DNA from: Lepidodermella squamata
Lineage: Eukaryota > Gastrotricha
Direction of reading: 5' to 3'
DNA length: 64,000 nucleotides
NCBI GenBank assembly: GCA_047495785.1
Contig: JBLDXI010000003.1
Span: 124,001-188,000 of the forward strand
Part shown: positions 36,053-47,800 of the stretch, in pieces
Layout: every line of letters begins with the position of its first letter
Numbering within the stretch: the first letter of the stretch is position 1
Translations under genes and position numbers: made by a program
The notes under the pieces: model-generated
The model's database searches: none
Seen by the model: the letters and a program-made list of their open reading frames with translations, nothing else
What the model was told of the DNA's origin: nothing

Positions 36053-37880
36053 TTGCTGTTTCGCTTGTAGTATAACCACAAATTCTCTGACACGTTTTGC
36101 TTTTTAAATGCAAAGCTACTAGATAAAAGTGATGACAAAATCGCCTATCCTTTGCTTGATGTTATCTTTATCTGCCTTTATTTGCTGGTGATAATAATTT
36201 TATTGTTCTTCTTGTGGGCCGCTAATAATTCCCTATCGATAAAGCTATTCACGCGAGCTAATTCACACGTTATGTCTTTTTACGACCGCGTGTAAGAGAT
36301 AACTGTTCATTTTTCATTGCGTACACAAATGAATGTAGGTAGATGCATGGAATCTAAGTATGACCGAGTAAATGAATCATCCGTCTTTGCTGGCTATATT
36401 CTCGCATTTGTTAATACACTTATACTTGAGAAAATTCATAAACGATTGCGGAGACAGAGCGTAATTCGCGTAATTACAACGATTTTTATGTTGGAAGCGG
36501 AGTAGCTAAGTGGGCGGTGCAGTGAGCTCATTCAAGTGAGTTCATTTAAGACGATAAGGATTACGCAATCGATGCTCTGTCAAGAGTTAGATCTCCCCTG
36601 AACGATTGACCCAATTGTAAGACGCAATCATATCCTACTTCAGAGTTGAAATAAATAAGTCCTCGTCCACACAGAGGTCATCGTTTTTTATTTTCCCGCC
36701 TATGTATCACGATGTAAAAGTTTTTTATTCAAGGCCAATCTAAGTACTAAACAAATGTTGATTATGGAAACTTGATATTGAGTCGATAGTCGGTAGTTCC
36801 AACTTATCATGTATCATTCGCAAAACAAAGAATTCCCACGCTGTCTTGAACTGGGGCTTGTCACATAGCCTGGTTTCCCCGAGTGCAACTGATTCATTTA
36901 CACCTAAACTTCAGACGAGTAGTTCATTGAGTAGATGTAAAGATGTACCGGCTATTTTGCGGCGACTATTCGGGCGCGTTCTTTATTCAGGATGCGGCCT
37001 TTATACAGTATTTTACGGTAATTAAAACGCTTGGAAAGCTCATAATATTGTCATTTTGAATGAAAAATGTCATATTTTTACCCATATGGTGAAGCCAGAT
37101 GTTTTCAAAAAAATCCTCTTTCAAATCTGCTAGGGGGTACTCGGCACCCCTTCCACTTTTTGGGTCTTCTACAAGGGGGTACGTGCCACCCCGATTAACG
37201 ATTAACACGAGTACTACGCTACGTCCTTGTTGCGTCCGTGCGAGGAGAGATAATTGCATACTCTTCCATTGAGTAAACAAATTAAGGGAGATGCGAGAAA
37301 TCTAGGTTAGTGTAGCTAAGCAAATGAATCTTCTTTTTGCGGCTAATTTTCGCAGGTATACAGCTGCTATTCTCATGGTTATATTCTTCGAACATTTATA
37401 AACTGATAGGAATTCGACAAAGTCGTGCCCAAGTTTTTTTCATTTTGACTAATTCACCAAAACACGGCTTCGTGATGTTATTTTCAGTTATTGGAAAGAT
37501 GCCAGTATTACCAGCGTAACTGTCATCGCACCCGACTCGTTCAAGATCACGCCTTGATCCCAATATACAGCACGCGATTTAGCAACATTGATTCATCATT
37601 TTATTTTTTTCGATAAATTTACAACAGCTGAACAGGATGAACAGCCTCAGTAAAACCCATCGTATGAAATCCGTCGTGCCTTCACTGAGAAATTAGCATT
37701 TTGGCGAATTACAGATAATCATTTCCGATCAACAGCTAAACAAAGATGAGACCACCCGCAAGAAAAGGGAAGAAAACGTCTTGTTTGATGTTTCGGATTA
37801 CCCGAGCGAACCTCGTCGCATTGTGCAATTTTCTTCCCTTCTCTAACGTGTACAGGCGACGTGTACGTGAAAAAAGTCGA
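36053..37880. other. Intergenic region
   Basis: No supportable gene. Near 37130-37195 two related GGGGGTAC-x-GCACCC/GCCACCC motifs recur. The rest is AT-rich and unremarkable. Confidence 0.35.
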
Positions 37881-39575
37881 TCATTTGGCAGACATCCCTG
37901 CACCCAAGGCAGTTGCGAAGCCAGTGGCGACATTCGACGCGTGATCAGCCCCGCCGCCAGCGAAGTAAATCGTCTTCTCCGGCAGGTTCTTGTTCTTCTC
38001 CACGTCGATCTCAGCCAGCAAGATCGCACTAGTGTGCGGTCCACGAATGGCATCATACGCCGCGGCAACCGTCCCAATCTCCCGACCCTTCGCCTCAGCC
38101 AACAACTCGATCTCTTGTTTCTTGGCCTGGGCCAACTTGACGACATTCTCACTTTCCTGGGCAGCTCGAAGGGAAGACGCTTCGATTTCAGCCCTAGCCA
38201 TTTGCATTGCCTCGTAGTATTTTGCATCGGCCTGTCTCGATTGCGAGTAGTACTCGGCATCGGCCACAGTTTTCTTCGTCATCGCATCGACCTCAGCTAC
38301 CTTCAGCACACCCTTTTGCGTCTCAATCGCGATGTGGTTCTCCAGCTCAACTTGCGTAGCCTTGATTTGGTTTTTCAGAACACTCTCAGCCTGCCGCTCA
38401 AGATCTTGGCCGAGAGAGCCCTCCAAAGACCGGTCAAGGACAGTGAATGATTCAAGGACGATGCCGTACTGAATCGCCTGTTCGCCGAGGTCTCGCATAC
38501 ACTCCATCTTGAACGCCTCAAGCCATGGCAGGTGGTCGTTATCTGGGATATCGCCTTGCAACTTCTTCGCCCTCATAAACTGCTGATAGCTCATCCGTGA
38601 GACAACAGCATTCACCGCGCTCTGAGCCGGGTTTTGAAGAGCGGTAAACGCGTCGTTGTAATGCTTCGCCAACAGCAACGGCTTTTCGAGACGATACCTC
38701 AAATTCACGTGAAGAATGACTGGGACGCCCTCAATCGTGTAAGCTGGGTTGGTTTTGAAGGTCGTCTGTCGTTCGGCCAGTGAAAAGAACCCGCGGAAGG
38801 TCGTTTTCGTATTCGTTACAACATGCTGCCCAGCCGTTAGTTCGATCAATTGATCAACGCGTTGCAGAATCAAAACATGATTAGCTGGGACGTTGTAGAA
38901 GGTCGCAACGTTAGCTTGCGTCTTCTTGTTATCGCTCGTCATGATAGTAGTCCAGATTTCTCGTTTCCACCCGATGATGTGCTTCGAGGGAAGCTCGCGA
39001 ACTGCGTACTCATCGCCTAGGTTCAGCGTGTCGACAATATCGACGATTCTGAACCGGCCCTCGGAGCCGTAGGCTGCGAATCCTCCGTTGCGAACGCAGA
39101 AAATTTGGTTGTTTGGCGCCATAACGACTAGGCATTCGCCCTGGCCTACCTGGGCGAAGGTTAGGCCGTTGAACTCGCAGGGCTCAGTTAACAGCCGCTT
39201 CCCCTCCCAAGTATGGGTGATGCTCAAATTCCAATACCTGCCAGGCTTCACTGCGACAACCGGGCGGCCGTTGTAGGAGATCAACCCGATTTCTCCCGGC
39301 TCGAGAATGCGCCCGAGCACTGAGTGGAGCCGTTTGTGGGTGATAAGGTGGTGCTCGCCTTTTGCCACCATTTTTCGGTCGAGTGATTGAAGAGCTGCTA
39401 GCATGTTTCCTTCATTACCAATGTCGACGAAAAACGAGTGGTTGCGGATGAAATCCGGGACCGACCAGTCGTCCATGCCGTGGCTGTCACTGTTGAACGC
39501 TGTTGATGATTGCGATGCTGGCATATCGTTGAGCAACGGCTTCTTTGAGCTCGCTGAGCCGTAGGAAGCAGCCAT
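37881..39575 (-). CDS. Intronless SPFH/band-7 domain protein (vacuolin/flotillin-like)
   Basis: A single exon of 564 residues; the first ATG is at 39575 (MAASYGSASSKKPLLND). A central SPFH-type region includes LEPGEIGLISYNGRPVVAVK, GKRLLTEPCEF, VILHVNLRYRLEKP and YGIVLESFTVLDRSLEGSL. It is followed by an Ala/Glu/Lys/Gln-rich helical coiled coil (RQADAKYYEAMQMARAEIEA, VVKLAQAKKQEIELLAEAKG) and a Gly/Ala-rich tail. SPFH proteins oligomerise on the cytosolic face of membranes as scaffolds. Layout and length resemble amoebal vacuolins more than animal flotillin (about 430 residues), but I cannot align them here. It is unusual in this window in lacking introns while its neighbours have them. Confidence 0.8.
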   Translation of the reverse strand: MAASYGSASSKKPLLNDMPASQSSTAFNSDSHGMDDWSVPDFIRNHSFFVDIGNEGNMLAALQSLDRKMVAKGEHHLITHKRLHSVLGRILEPGEIGLISYNGRPVVAVKPGRYWNLSITHTWEGKRLLTEPCEFNGLTFAQVGQGECLVVMAPNNQIFCVRNGGFAAYGSEGRFRIVDIVDTLNLGDEYAVRELPSKHIIGWKREIWTTIMTSDNKKTQANVATFYNVPANHVLILQRVDQLIELTAGQHVVTNTKTTFRGFFSLAERQTTFKTNPAYTIEGVPVILHVNLRYRLEKPLLLAKHYNDAFTALQNPAQSAVNAVVSRMSYQQFMRAKKLQGDIPDNDHLPWLEAFKMECMRDLGEQAIQYGIVLESFTVLDRSLEGSLGQDLERQAESVLKNQIKATQVELENHIAIETQKGVLKVAEVDAMTKKTVADAEYYSQSRQADAKYYEAMQMARAEIEASSLRAAQESENVVKLAQAKKQEIELLAEAKGREIGTVAAAYDAIRGPHTSAILLAEIDVEKNKNLPEKTIYFAGGGADHASNVATGFATALGAGMSAK

Positions 39576-39846
39576 TTCCAAGCTTTTAGCCGTGAGTGAG
39601 CTCTGAGATCTCTGATAAGAGAAACTGAATGTCTATCAAAATGCAATAACTGAATTATTGTCGGATCTGGCGAAAAGGAAACGCAGGGCTCGGAGTGGGT
39701 TGTTTTGATCTGATAGAGAGTGAAATTCTTGTGAAGGAAATACAGATGTAGTCACAAACATCAGGCTATAGGGATATTTGATAGGAAATGGAATCAGTCA
39801 GGTGATTTCAATCAATAATGATGTCAACTATAAAAGCCGCACATTA

Positions 39847-40674
39847 CCGTAATCCGATGCGACTTTGAACAGGTACAACTTTGAACATTTCAAGCAAGTC
39901 AGCTGTTCTCTGAAACCATGGTGATTTACCGCTTCGGAATTTTACTGAATATAGGTATCGTTGAGATCTAACATTTTGCCAAGTTTCATCAACACAGCCC
40001 CCACAGTCTCTTCCTTAAAAATTCCCGAAAAAACAACGTTTTTGGTCTACTTTGAAGTGGTGTCCTGCGAAAACCGTAGCAGATATCCGTGCACAAGTAC
40101 CCAAAAAGGCACGCCCTTCTATACAGTGGATTTCGAATGGCATGAGCTCAAAGTTGCAAGGGTAGCCGGTACAACTTTGAACACGATAGAAATTCATTAT
40201 TTTAACTTTGAGGGGAATGTTTCAAGTTTTTTTTACGAAATTTCTGAACGCTGCTATGCTCCATAGAGAACGTGGTGATCAGAAAAAACACTTCCTATCT
40301 CGTAATGGCAACGATTTAGTTTCAAATACCGAGTAAAAAGTCCACCATAAACATTTTGAAAACTTATTATTTTTCAATTTTCACGCACAACGCAAATCAG
40401 TGGGGTGAAAATCGCAAATTTCACGCGAAATTCTCAGCGCACAAATAAATTTTCTATTTCACGAAATCTTTGTGTTCAAAGTTGTACTTTTGGGGTACCC
40501 CTTGCCAAATCCTTACGCTTGCGAATTTCCGAGAATAAAAAATATCAGGATGCTACGCAAGGCGGCCCCTATCGAACTACGTTGAAAACCAGACCAAAAT
40601 CGCATATGTTGAATTTACACAGCACATTGAAGTTTGCATGGACGTAGGGTTTTCAAAGTTGTACCGGATTACGG
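39847..40674. mobile_element. 828-bp TA-flanked inverted-repeat element, CCGTAATCCG termini
   Basis: Left end CCGTAATCCG (39847) and right end CGGATTACGG (ends 40674) are exact complements and are each bounded by TA. The inverted match continues through GTACAACTTTGAA. On the left this segment is partly duplicated (GCGACTTTGAAC then GTACAACTTTGAAC). Further copies of ACAACTTTGAAC occur internally near 40170 and 40471. TA duplication and short CCG-starting termini fit a nonautonomous Tc1/mariner- or pogo-type element. No transposase frame is evident. Confidence 0.8.
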
Positions 40675-40676
40675 TA

Positions 40677-41489
40677 TCTTTGAAGTTGAATTTGTTAGAC
40701 TAATTGAAAGCGGTCAAAGATAAAGGAAAAACTGATAAAGGCACCGTTGAGTAATGTAGCTTTGGCTAATTTCAGGGTCGTTCCGTTAAAAGTTTCGACC
40801 TTTTATAGGTTTCTTGAGCTGAATCATGTCCTGTGAATAACGCCTAATCAGTGATTCATTGAGAATTATAGCCTACTATAATGAAAAAATCGTGCAATGT
40901 AAAGTGTGATTTATTCTCATTGATAAAGCTATAGCAGATGCTTCCGTGTGGGAAAATCGATAAAACTACGCGGGCTACGCGAATGTTATAGTACATCCGA
41001 TATTTTGTATGCTTTTTATATGTGAGAGGCTGTATAGCCCCTGCCCATTAATAATAGCACTATGTAGCACTGCTCGAATATATACGTGGTAGGAATAGCA
41101 CTATATTGCCGCGTATGTCGGATCAATATTATATTATTTATTATAAGAATCAACTGCAGTGCTTATGCCGTGTTTTGGCGAGGGCAAACGATGCTGAGTC
41201 ATAAATAGTCCATTAGTAAATATTGTAATGGGAGATGGACCGTGGCCATTTCATTACTAAGCGTGCTCAATTTACCTATATCATCCGGAGAGCTTACGCA
41301 AAGCACATCCATGCTACAAGACATATAAGAAACAGCCCAAGCCCTAGTAAACCGCCGGATTCCTTTTCAGGTTAAAAATAATGTCTCCTGTGGGTTCAGG
41401 GAATTGCAGATGGCAAAATAAAATAAATGGGGGAAAACATAACATAATCGTGTTCCAGTGTCAAAGCGCCTCTGCAGAGGTGGAGTGAG
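40677..41489. other. Intergenic region beside receptor relic
   Basis: No supportable gene or element seen. Confidence 0.35.
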
Positions 41490-41965
41490 ATTGATGTCGA
41501 ATACAGCTTCCATTGCCCAGAGGTTTCCTAGCATATCAATGAAACGGGCAATAGGAAATTGTGCGACGAAAAAGTGATGGAAGAAAGTTGATGGGAGTGA
41601 TAGAGTGAGTGACTTTAGCGTAGAGCAGGTTGTTATTACGGTTCCCAGAAAGATAAGTCATAACGACCTCATAGACAGTTTTAGCTACTACAAGCGCTGA
41701 CAACATGAGAACATAATGTGTACAGCAGCTGTTTCTTAGTCTAAGATGTGCGCTCAAAACATCAGATTGGGTCACGACTATCGCTAACTTCACAGTGGAT
41801 CAGAGAAAAGACCGATCGGCGACATGAGGCTTTCTTCATGAGGCAGGAACTTGGGGCGGGAATAATAAGGGGAAATGTTGTTGTAGGATGGTCCCGTTTG
41901 AGGACCGTTTTCCATTGGGATCCATCTTGAGAAACGTCAGTAAACCCTAGCCGTATTATGAAGAG
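41490..41965 (-). pseudogene. Decayed relic of the chimeric channel family
   Basis: On the minus strand, a remnant of exon 3 of the receptor family (Y-G-stop-GLLTFLK, 41960 to about 41890) is followed, after degenerate sequence, by M2 (near 41815: DRSFL-stop-STVKLAIVVTQSDVLSAH), M3 (HYVLMLSALVVAKTVYEVV) and, after a frame change, M4 (ARFIDMLGNLWAMEAVFDIN near 41540). Everything between exon 3 and M2, including the Cys-loop core, is gone. In-frame stops and frameshifts show it is dead and older than the broken copy at 42.6 kb. Confidence 0.75.
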
Positions 41966-42552
41966 ACTATATAGTGCAAAGTGAACTAGGTTGATGTGGC
42001 ACCTGTAGATTTAAATTTTTCTGAAGCAGTAAGAAAGCTGGTTGCAAGAGGAAGCGAGTCATTTTCCCTCATCCCGGACAATTTTTTATTTGAAAAAACA
42101 GCGAGTTGAGAGCAGCTATTTTTGTGTTAGCATAATGTGACCAAATCCGTCAAACGCTATGCTTTTAGTCGCATAAAGCATAAAATAGCAAGCCCACGCG
42201 AAGAAAATTTCAACGTTTTGCTATCGCAAATCGCTTTAGGCATGCATGGTTGATTGTAGCGTTATAGTTCGCACCGAAAATTCGAACTTGCGATATGTAG
42301 CTATTGACCCAGTAAAGTATACTGGATACCATTTTGCAGCGAGCGGATGGCTTCTATTATTGTCAGTCTTCCAAACGCCGCGTTGTTGATGCATTGATTT
42401 CTGTGCGAACCCAGCTGGCAGGCGAACGATTTGAGTGGCTTCTTCGAGGCAAAGATTCGCTGTTTCCAGACTCGATCGAACCAAGGCGACGGATGATCTT
42501 GGGGATTCGTTCTAACATCTAGTTCAGCATTCGAAGTATGAAATATTAAGAT
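41966..42552. other. Spacer between two receptor pseudogenes
   Basis: No supportable gene. Receptor-derived sequence is not recognisable here. Confidence 0.3.
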
Positions 42553-43815
42553 TCAGACTGCCATGCCCAGGTATAAATTGATAGCCAGCAGAGCTTCGAA
42601 AGCCACCATGAAGGCGAATGAGTCGACTATTCGAATGAAGGTAATTCTTCGCACATCAATACTCACAATTCGTGAAAATACCTTCTCATATTCAGGATTA
42701 GCAGCGAGATTGGTGAGAGCTATCACATAGACCGTGATAGCTGCTACAACAGCTGATAGCATTAGAACGTAATTTGTGTATAGCAGCTGTTTGGGGGTAT
42801 CGGAAACGCTTTTCAATACGTCAGACTGAGCCACAACCAACGCGAGCATGACAGTCGAACACAACCTTCGAAGTCAGGCTGCATGAGGAGAGAACCGAAA
42901 GCGAGACCGATCAGAAGGTAGCATGGTATCATCAAGTTGACGATAAAATAAGCCGGGTCGCGTTTGTAAGTTAGCGCTATCTTTCCATACGAGACAGGGG
43001 ACCTTGTTCGGGAGGGCGAGGGACATGTTCCGCGAGTCGTTTTAGAATAAACCAAACTCCACATGCCATCGGAAAGTGAATCGTATGACTTGACGTAGAC
43101 GCCTTCAATGGAGGCATAGCTAGCCGGCTCGTCCATTAGAAAAGTAAACTCGCAGGTCTGAGAGTCAAAAGGGAATTTCGATAGATCCAGTTTGCAAGCC
43201 GATGAGAAGGTTCCAACTCGGTCCCAGTGGAAAAACAAAGTTCGATTCGGCGTAGTTGGATAGTACATGATTTGAACTTTTTCACCGTAGGTTCCGTTGT
43301 TCAGATATACATCATTCGTTGAGTTGGGTAACGCGATTTTCGGCCTCCAGAATTCCACGTCATCCAGAGGTCTGATCCTTTCCGTTTGATCAGCAGCGGG
43401 GGCAGTGTACTCAGCCGAACAGGACAAAACCGGCCATTGAACGAACAAGGAGCCCCACAGGGATATTTCACTATCCGCTTGAGATTGAGACAAGTCTTTC
43501 CGCTGAAAAGGTTAGATACACGGTTGTATTCAGCTGAGGAGATCGACGTTTCGCTTTCAGAAACGGGCAAGGTGCGATATCTATGTACTCAACCAATGGT
43601 TCGTAATTTCCGTCTAGTAGATCAGGGATTGGAGCTTTGTTATCAGGAATGGTCAGAGACTCCGAGTTCGGCGTTGAAATAGTTTTGGAGGTATTTCTAG
43701 TCGATGCGAATCCAATCGATAGAGGCAGCGAGGTAACATTCGGTGATGGATCATACCCAGCGATAACTGCGGCAATAAAAGTTGTTTCAACGATAAAAAA
43801 AGTTGTCCGAAGCAT
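42553..43815 (-). pseudogene. Broken channel copy lacking both ectodomains
   Basis: It starts with a normal receptor signal peptide (MLRTTFFIVETTFIAAVIAG) and the first residues of the mature protein (YDPSPNVTSLPLSIGF). It then jumps directly into the linker (ASTRNTSKTIST) and channel of exon 8, so the roughly 450-residue double ectodomain and all introns have been deleted. The channel part retains the Cys-loop (CKLDLSKFPFDSQTC), M1 and M2-M4. It is interrupted by a frameshift at about 43475-43490 (ERLVSIS / ADSEISLWG, two bases short) and by a frame-changing deletion at about 42858-42880 that removes the M1-M2 hinge. Close identity to receptor B across the channel suggests recent origin. A sequencing error could explain one break but hardly both. 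Confidence 0.85.
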
Positions 43816-44320
43816 TTCGTGTCAGATTGATATTGTGGATTGTTTTGCATCTCGCGCAGCTGCTTTCGAACATGAATAATTAAGTGTGATTAAGCTAGAG
43901 AATACTTCAAGTAGGCGACATGCATTTCGAACGTCAGTGGGGGTCTCATCGACTGCTATGATGCAGTGGAGGGTGTGGCGTTCTCAACACCCCAATGTTC
44001 GGCTGCGCTCATCCAACTCCATGAATTGAAAATAGAGCTGTGCTTCTTATATTTAGTTGAAAACGGCTGTAGTGGCGTGGCACTCAAAACTCAACGCTCA
44101 AACAACACTCAAAACCGAAATTTTATTCCGTCGATACATGGAACAAAAACATTGGGTAAAGTTAGCGGTCTAAGTTTGAAGTTTGAAATAGAAAAAAATG
44201 CGTGTCAGACATATTTTTTTTGAAAGCTCATACGCCCAATACAGAGCAGCTAACCAGCAGAGCTTCGAAGAATAAAATCCGGTACATTCAACTTAAGTGG
44301 GTAAATGTTATAGAATATAG
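43816..44320. other. Spacer upstream of broken copy
   Basis: No supportable gene. Confidence 0.3.
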
Positions 44321-44766
44321 TATATGTCGTATCGTATAAGGCAATTTCTTCCAATAGCCGATTGAGACATCTCTATGAGCAATCCGAATTGTTCCCAATG
44401 TCATTTTCAGTTATTTTAATCATTTAAATTTGGAAACCAAGCAAGATTACAGAATAGCCCTTCGCCTATCTAGCAGAGCCCACTTTCCCTAACAACTTGT
44501 ACCGCATCTGTGTGTTTTATGAGTTTCTAAAAAGCTAGCGCATTTTCACTGTAACTGTCTTCTGGCCTTCTGGGTCTATTTAAACTCTTTATTAATCAAT
44601 TAGAAGTCTAATCGATTGGGCTACTCGGGTTCTTTAATATGTGATAGATCATAATTCAATAACCTGAAAGTTGATGAAAACATCAGTCAAAAAGTAAATT
44701 TCCGATTGCTCATTGAGATATCTCTATCGGCCATTGGAGGGATTGCCTTATACGATACGACATATA
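44321..44766. mobile_element. Inverted-repeat element, about 446 bp
   Basis: About 70 bp at the left (TATATGTCGTATCGTATAAG, then a segment with GCCGATTGAGACATCTC and GAGCAATC) recurs inverted at the right (CTTATACGATACGACATATA preceded by GATTGCTCATTGAGATATCTC), with a few mismatches. No coding sequence lies between. The outermost bases are AT-rich and the target duplication could not be fixed. It lies just downstream of receptor B. Confidence 0.7.
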
Positions 44767-44872
44767 TATATTGCACGACTGAGCTTATCGAACTACTTGC
44801 TGATTGAACTCCATGTTCAGCTGGCGATTATTTTTCATGTTCATAGTTCGAAATTATTCATGCTGAATTATT

Positions 44873-47800
44873 TCAAACTGCCATGCCCAGGTATATATTA
44901 ATACCCAGCAAAGCTTCGAAAGCCACCATGCAGGCGAAGGTATCAACTAGCCGGATGAAAGAGATTCGACGCCCTGCTACGGTCACAAGTCTCGAAAAAA
45001 GCGAATCGTAGTCAGAGTTAGCAGCTAGATTCGTAATAACGATTTCGTAAATCGTAATAGCTGCCACGACAGATGATAGCATTATAACGTAATTTGTGTA
45101 TAGCAGCTGTTTCGAGTTCTGCGACACGCTGTTCAGAACATCGGACTGAGCTACAACCAGTGCCAACATGATCGTTGAGCACAACACCGGCCTATCGGCG
45201 ACATCAGGTTGCATGATGAGAGAACCGAAAGCGAGGACGATCAGAAGATAACATGGAATCATCAAGTTGACGATGAAAAAAGCCGGGTCGCGTTTGTAGG
45301 TCAGGGCGATCTTACCATAGGATACAGGAGCTCCTGTTCGGGAGGGCGATGCGCAAGTCCCTCGACTCGTCCTCGCGTTTATCAGAGTCCACATACCATT
45401 AGAAAGCGAATCGTAAGACTTGACGTAGATACCGCCAATGGCAACGTAGCTAGCCGGCTCGTCCATCAGAAAAGTGAACTCGCAAGTTTGAGAATCAAAG
45501 GGGAATTTCGATAGATCCATTTTGCATGCTGACGAGAAGGTTCCGACCCGGTCCCAGTGGAAAAACAAAGTTCGATTCGGCGTAGTTGGATAGTACATGA
45601 TTTGAACTTTTTCACCGTAGGTTCCGTTGCTCAGATAAACATCAGAAGTTGAGTTTGGCAGGGCAATTTTAGGCTTCCAACAGTCCATGCTACCAGCAGG
45701 AATGATCCGTTCTGTCATGTCAGCATTAGGAGCTGTATATTCAGCGGCACATGTGAAAACCGGCCATTGAACAAGCAGGGAACCCCAAAGAGATATCTTG
45801 CTCTCGGATTGATCGATCGAGATCAATCTATCTACTGAAAAGGTGAGATACAAGGTCGTGTTCAATTGAGGAGATCGGCGTTTCGGTTTCAGGAACGGGC
45901 ACGGTTCGAGATCCTCGTACTCGACCAATGGCTCGTAATTCCCATCTAGCGGATCAGGGATTGGAGTTTTGTCATCGTACGTCCGAGAGTTGAAACTAGA
46001 TAGATAGTTGGGCGGTGAAGTAGACAGAATAAGAGCTGCGGTGGCCGACTTGGATGAGACACTAGTACTCTTTGCTGGTAAGCTTGCCGCTGAGAAAGTC
46101 GAAGAGGCAAAATTTGTTGAGCCAGCGGTTGTGAAGGCTGCCAAATTAGATGACGTCGAGCTGCTCGCAACGGAAGTTGTTGACGTTGGCGCCAATGTCG
46201 GCGTATTATCTGAACTGAATTGCCACAGTAATCTGAAATAAATGCAAAAATACAAAGAGGTGCTAAATAATACACGGTCTATGATTAGTTGATTAGACCG
46301 CATTGATCGCACAACAGAGATGCAGAGACCTTTTCTCCAGCACCTCTCTACATTTCAGATTTGCCATAGGTTTTTTCTCTATTATAAGTCCAGGAATGGT
46401 ACAAAATGCTAACAAAGTTAAACAAGTGAGCCCAGTGCTTTGGATTTGATTTGATTTGATTTGATTTAGACCCAATTTTCACTGATTTAGATTTTAAATG
46501 ATTGATTTACGCATTCTGATTTGATTGATTTTGATTTAGCCTTGGTGATGCAATCAAAAAACTTGATACCGCGAAACCAAGACCACACTTCCTTTTTGAT
46601 GAAAATATGCTATGGAAAGGGATGGTTACTTCAAATTCGCGTTATTTTAACAATTTCTTGACATTTCGAAGCCCCCAACTCCCTAAAAATCCCGATGTTT
46701 CGCGATTTATTGTGATTTATGGTTGTCGATGATTTGATTTGATTTATTTATTGCTGGAAAATTGGGACAATGATTGATTTTGATTAATTGAAGGAGGTGG
46801 GACTACTCCAAAACAAATGACACCAAAATAATAGCAACCATAACAGCCAAACATTTTGGCTGTTTTGGTCTCTTTCGTTTTGTCTTGGCTGTTTTGGAGT
46901 AGTCCCAAGGAGGTCCGTGATTTAAGCCGTAAATCAAATCAAATCGAATCCAAAGCTCTGAGTGGGCCATGGTTTTTGACCCATTTCAGAGCGTCCCGAG
47001 CATTGGCTCTTCCGGAAAATTTTTAAAAAATCTAGACAAATTAATTTATCCATATTGAGAATTTTCTCTATCCAACGATATACAATTTTTGCAGTAATTA
47101 ATTAATCTTGACTTTCCGATATTTTTTGGCTTCAATATTAATATCATTATCACGCAACTTGGACTTTGGATTCTCGCGCCGCTTGGCTTTTTTCAGATTT
47201 GTTCGCAGCGAAAAATCTGTATTCTAGCCAAAAAAAATCGGAAAATCAAGATTAATTAATTACTGCACAAATTTTATATCGTTGGATAGAGAAAATTCTC
47301 AATATGGATAAATTAATTTTTCTAGATTTTTCAAAAATTTTCCGGAAGAGGCAACCGTGGCAGAAGAATGGCAAATTTGCCAAAAATCAGCAAAAGTAGC
47401 TGTTTTCACCAAATTCTATAAAATTAACACTGCGAGCTTACAAGATGTACCTGGGCTCATTCGATAGACCCTGAAATCTAGTATTTATCTACTGAAACTC
47501 AAAAAATTAGAAAAGGGAATATTTGGTAGGTCGATTTTTGAAATTAATTAAAATTATAATGGGTGGATAGGGCGTTGAGTGGTATAAAAAGTGGTCGCGT
47601 GCCGCAGTCTTTGCAATAACAGCTCCAATAAATTCACTATAGGAAGATCGTTTGCGTCCTATCTGTTACAGTGTTGTCTATGGTCCCGAGTATATTAGCA
47701 TGCCCATTAGCATGAAATTTGAGGAGGTATGCCATTATAAAACGATCTAAAGTACGTACGCTTTTCGAAAGGCAACATAATTTGGGGTTCCAAATGCATT

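Noticed and set aside
36987-37280. 97-codon minus-strand frame with GGTYPLVEDP/GAEYPLADL
   Set aside because: The internal similarity reflects a short DNA repeat (GGGGGTAC...); no homology, start context or splice sites.
46430-46530. (GATTT)n run as a simple microsatellite
   Set aside because: An inverted counterpart at 46925-46957 with shared outer sequence shows it is an arm of an inverted-repeat element.
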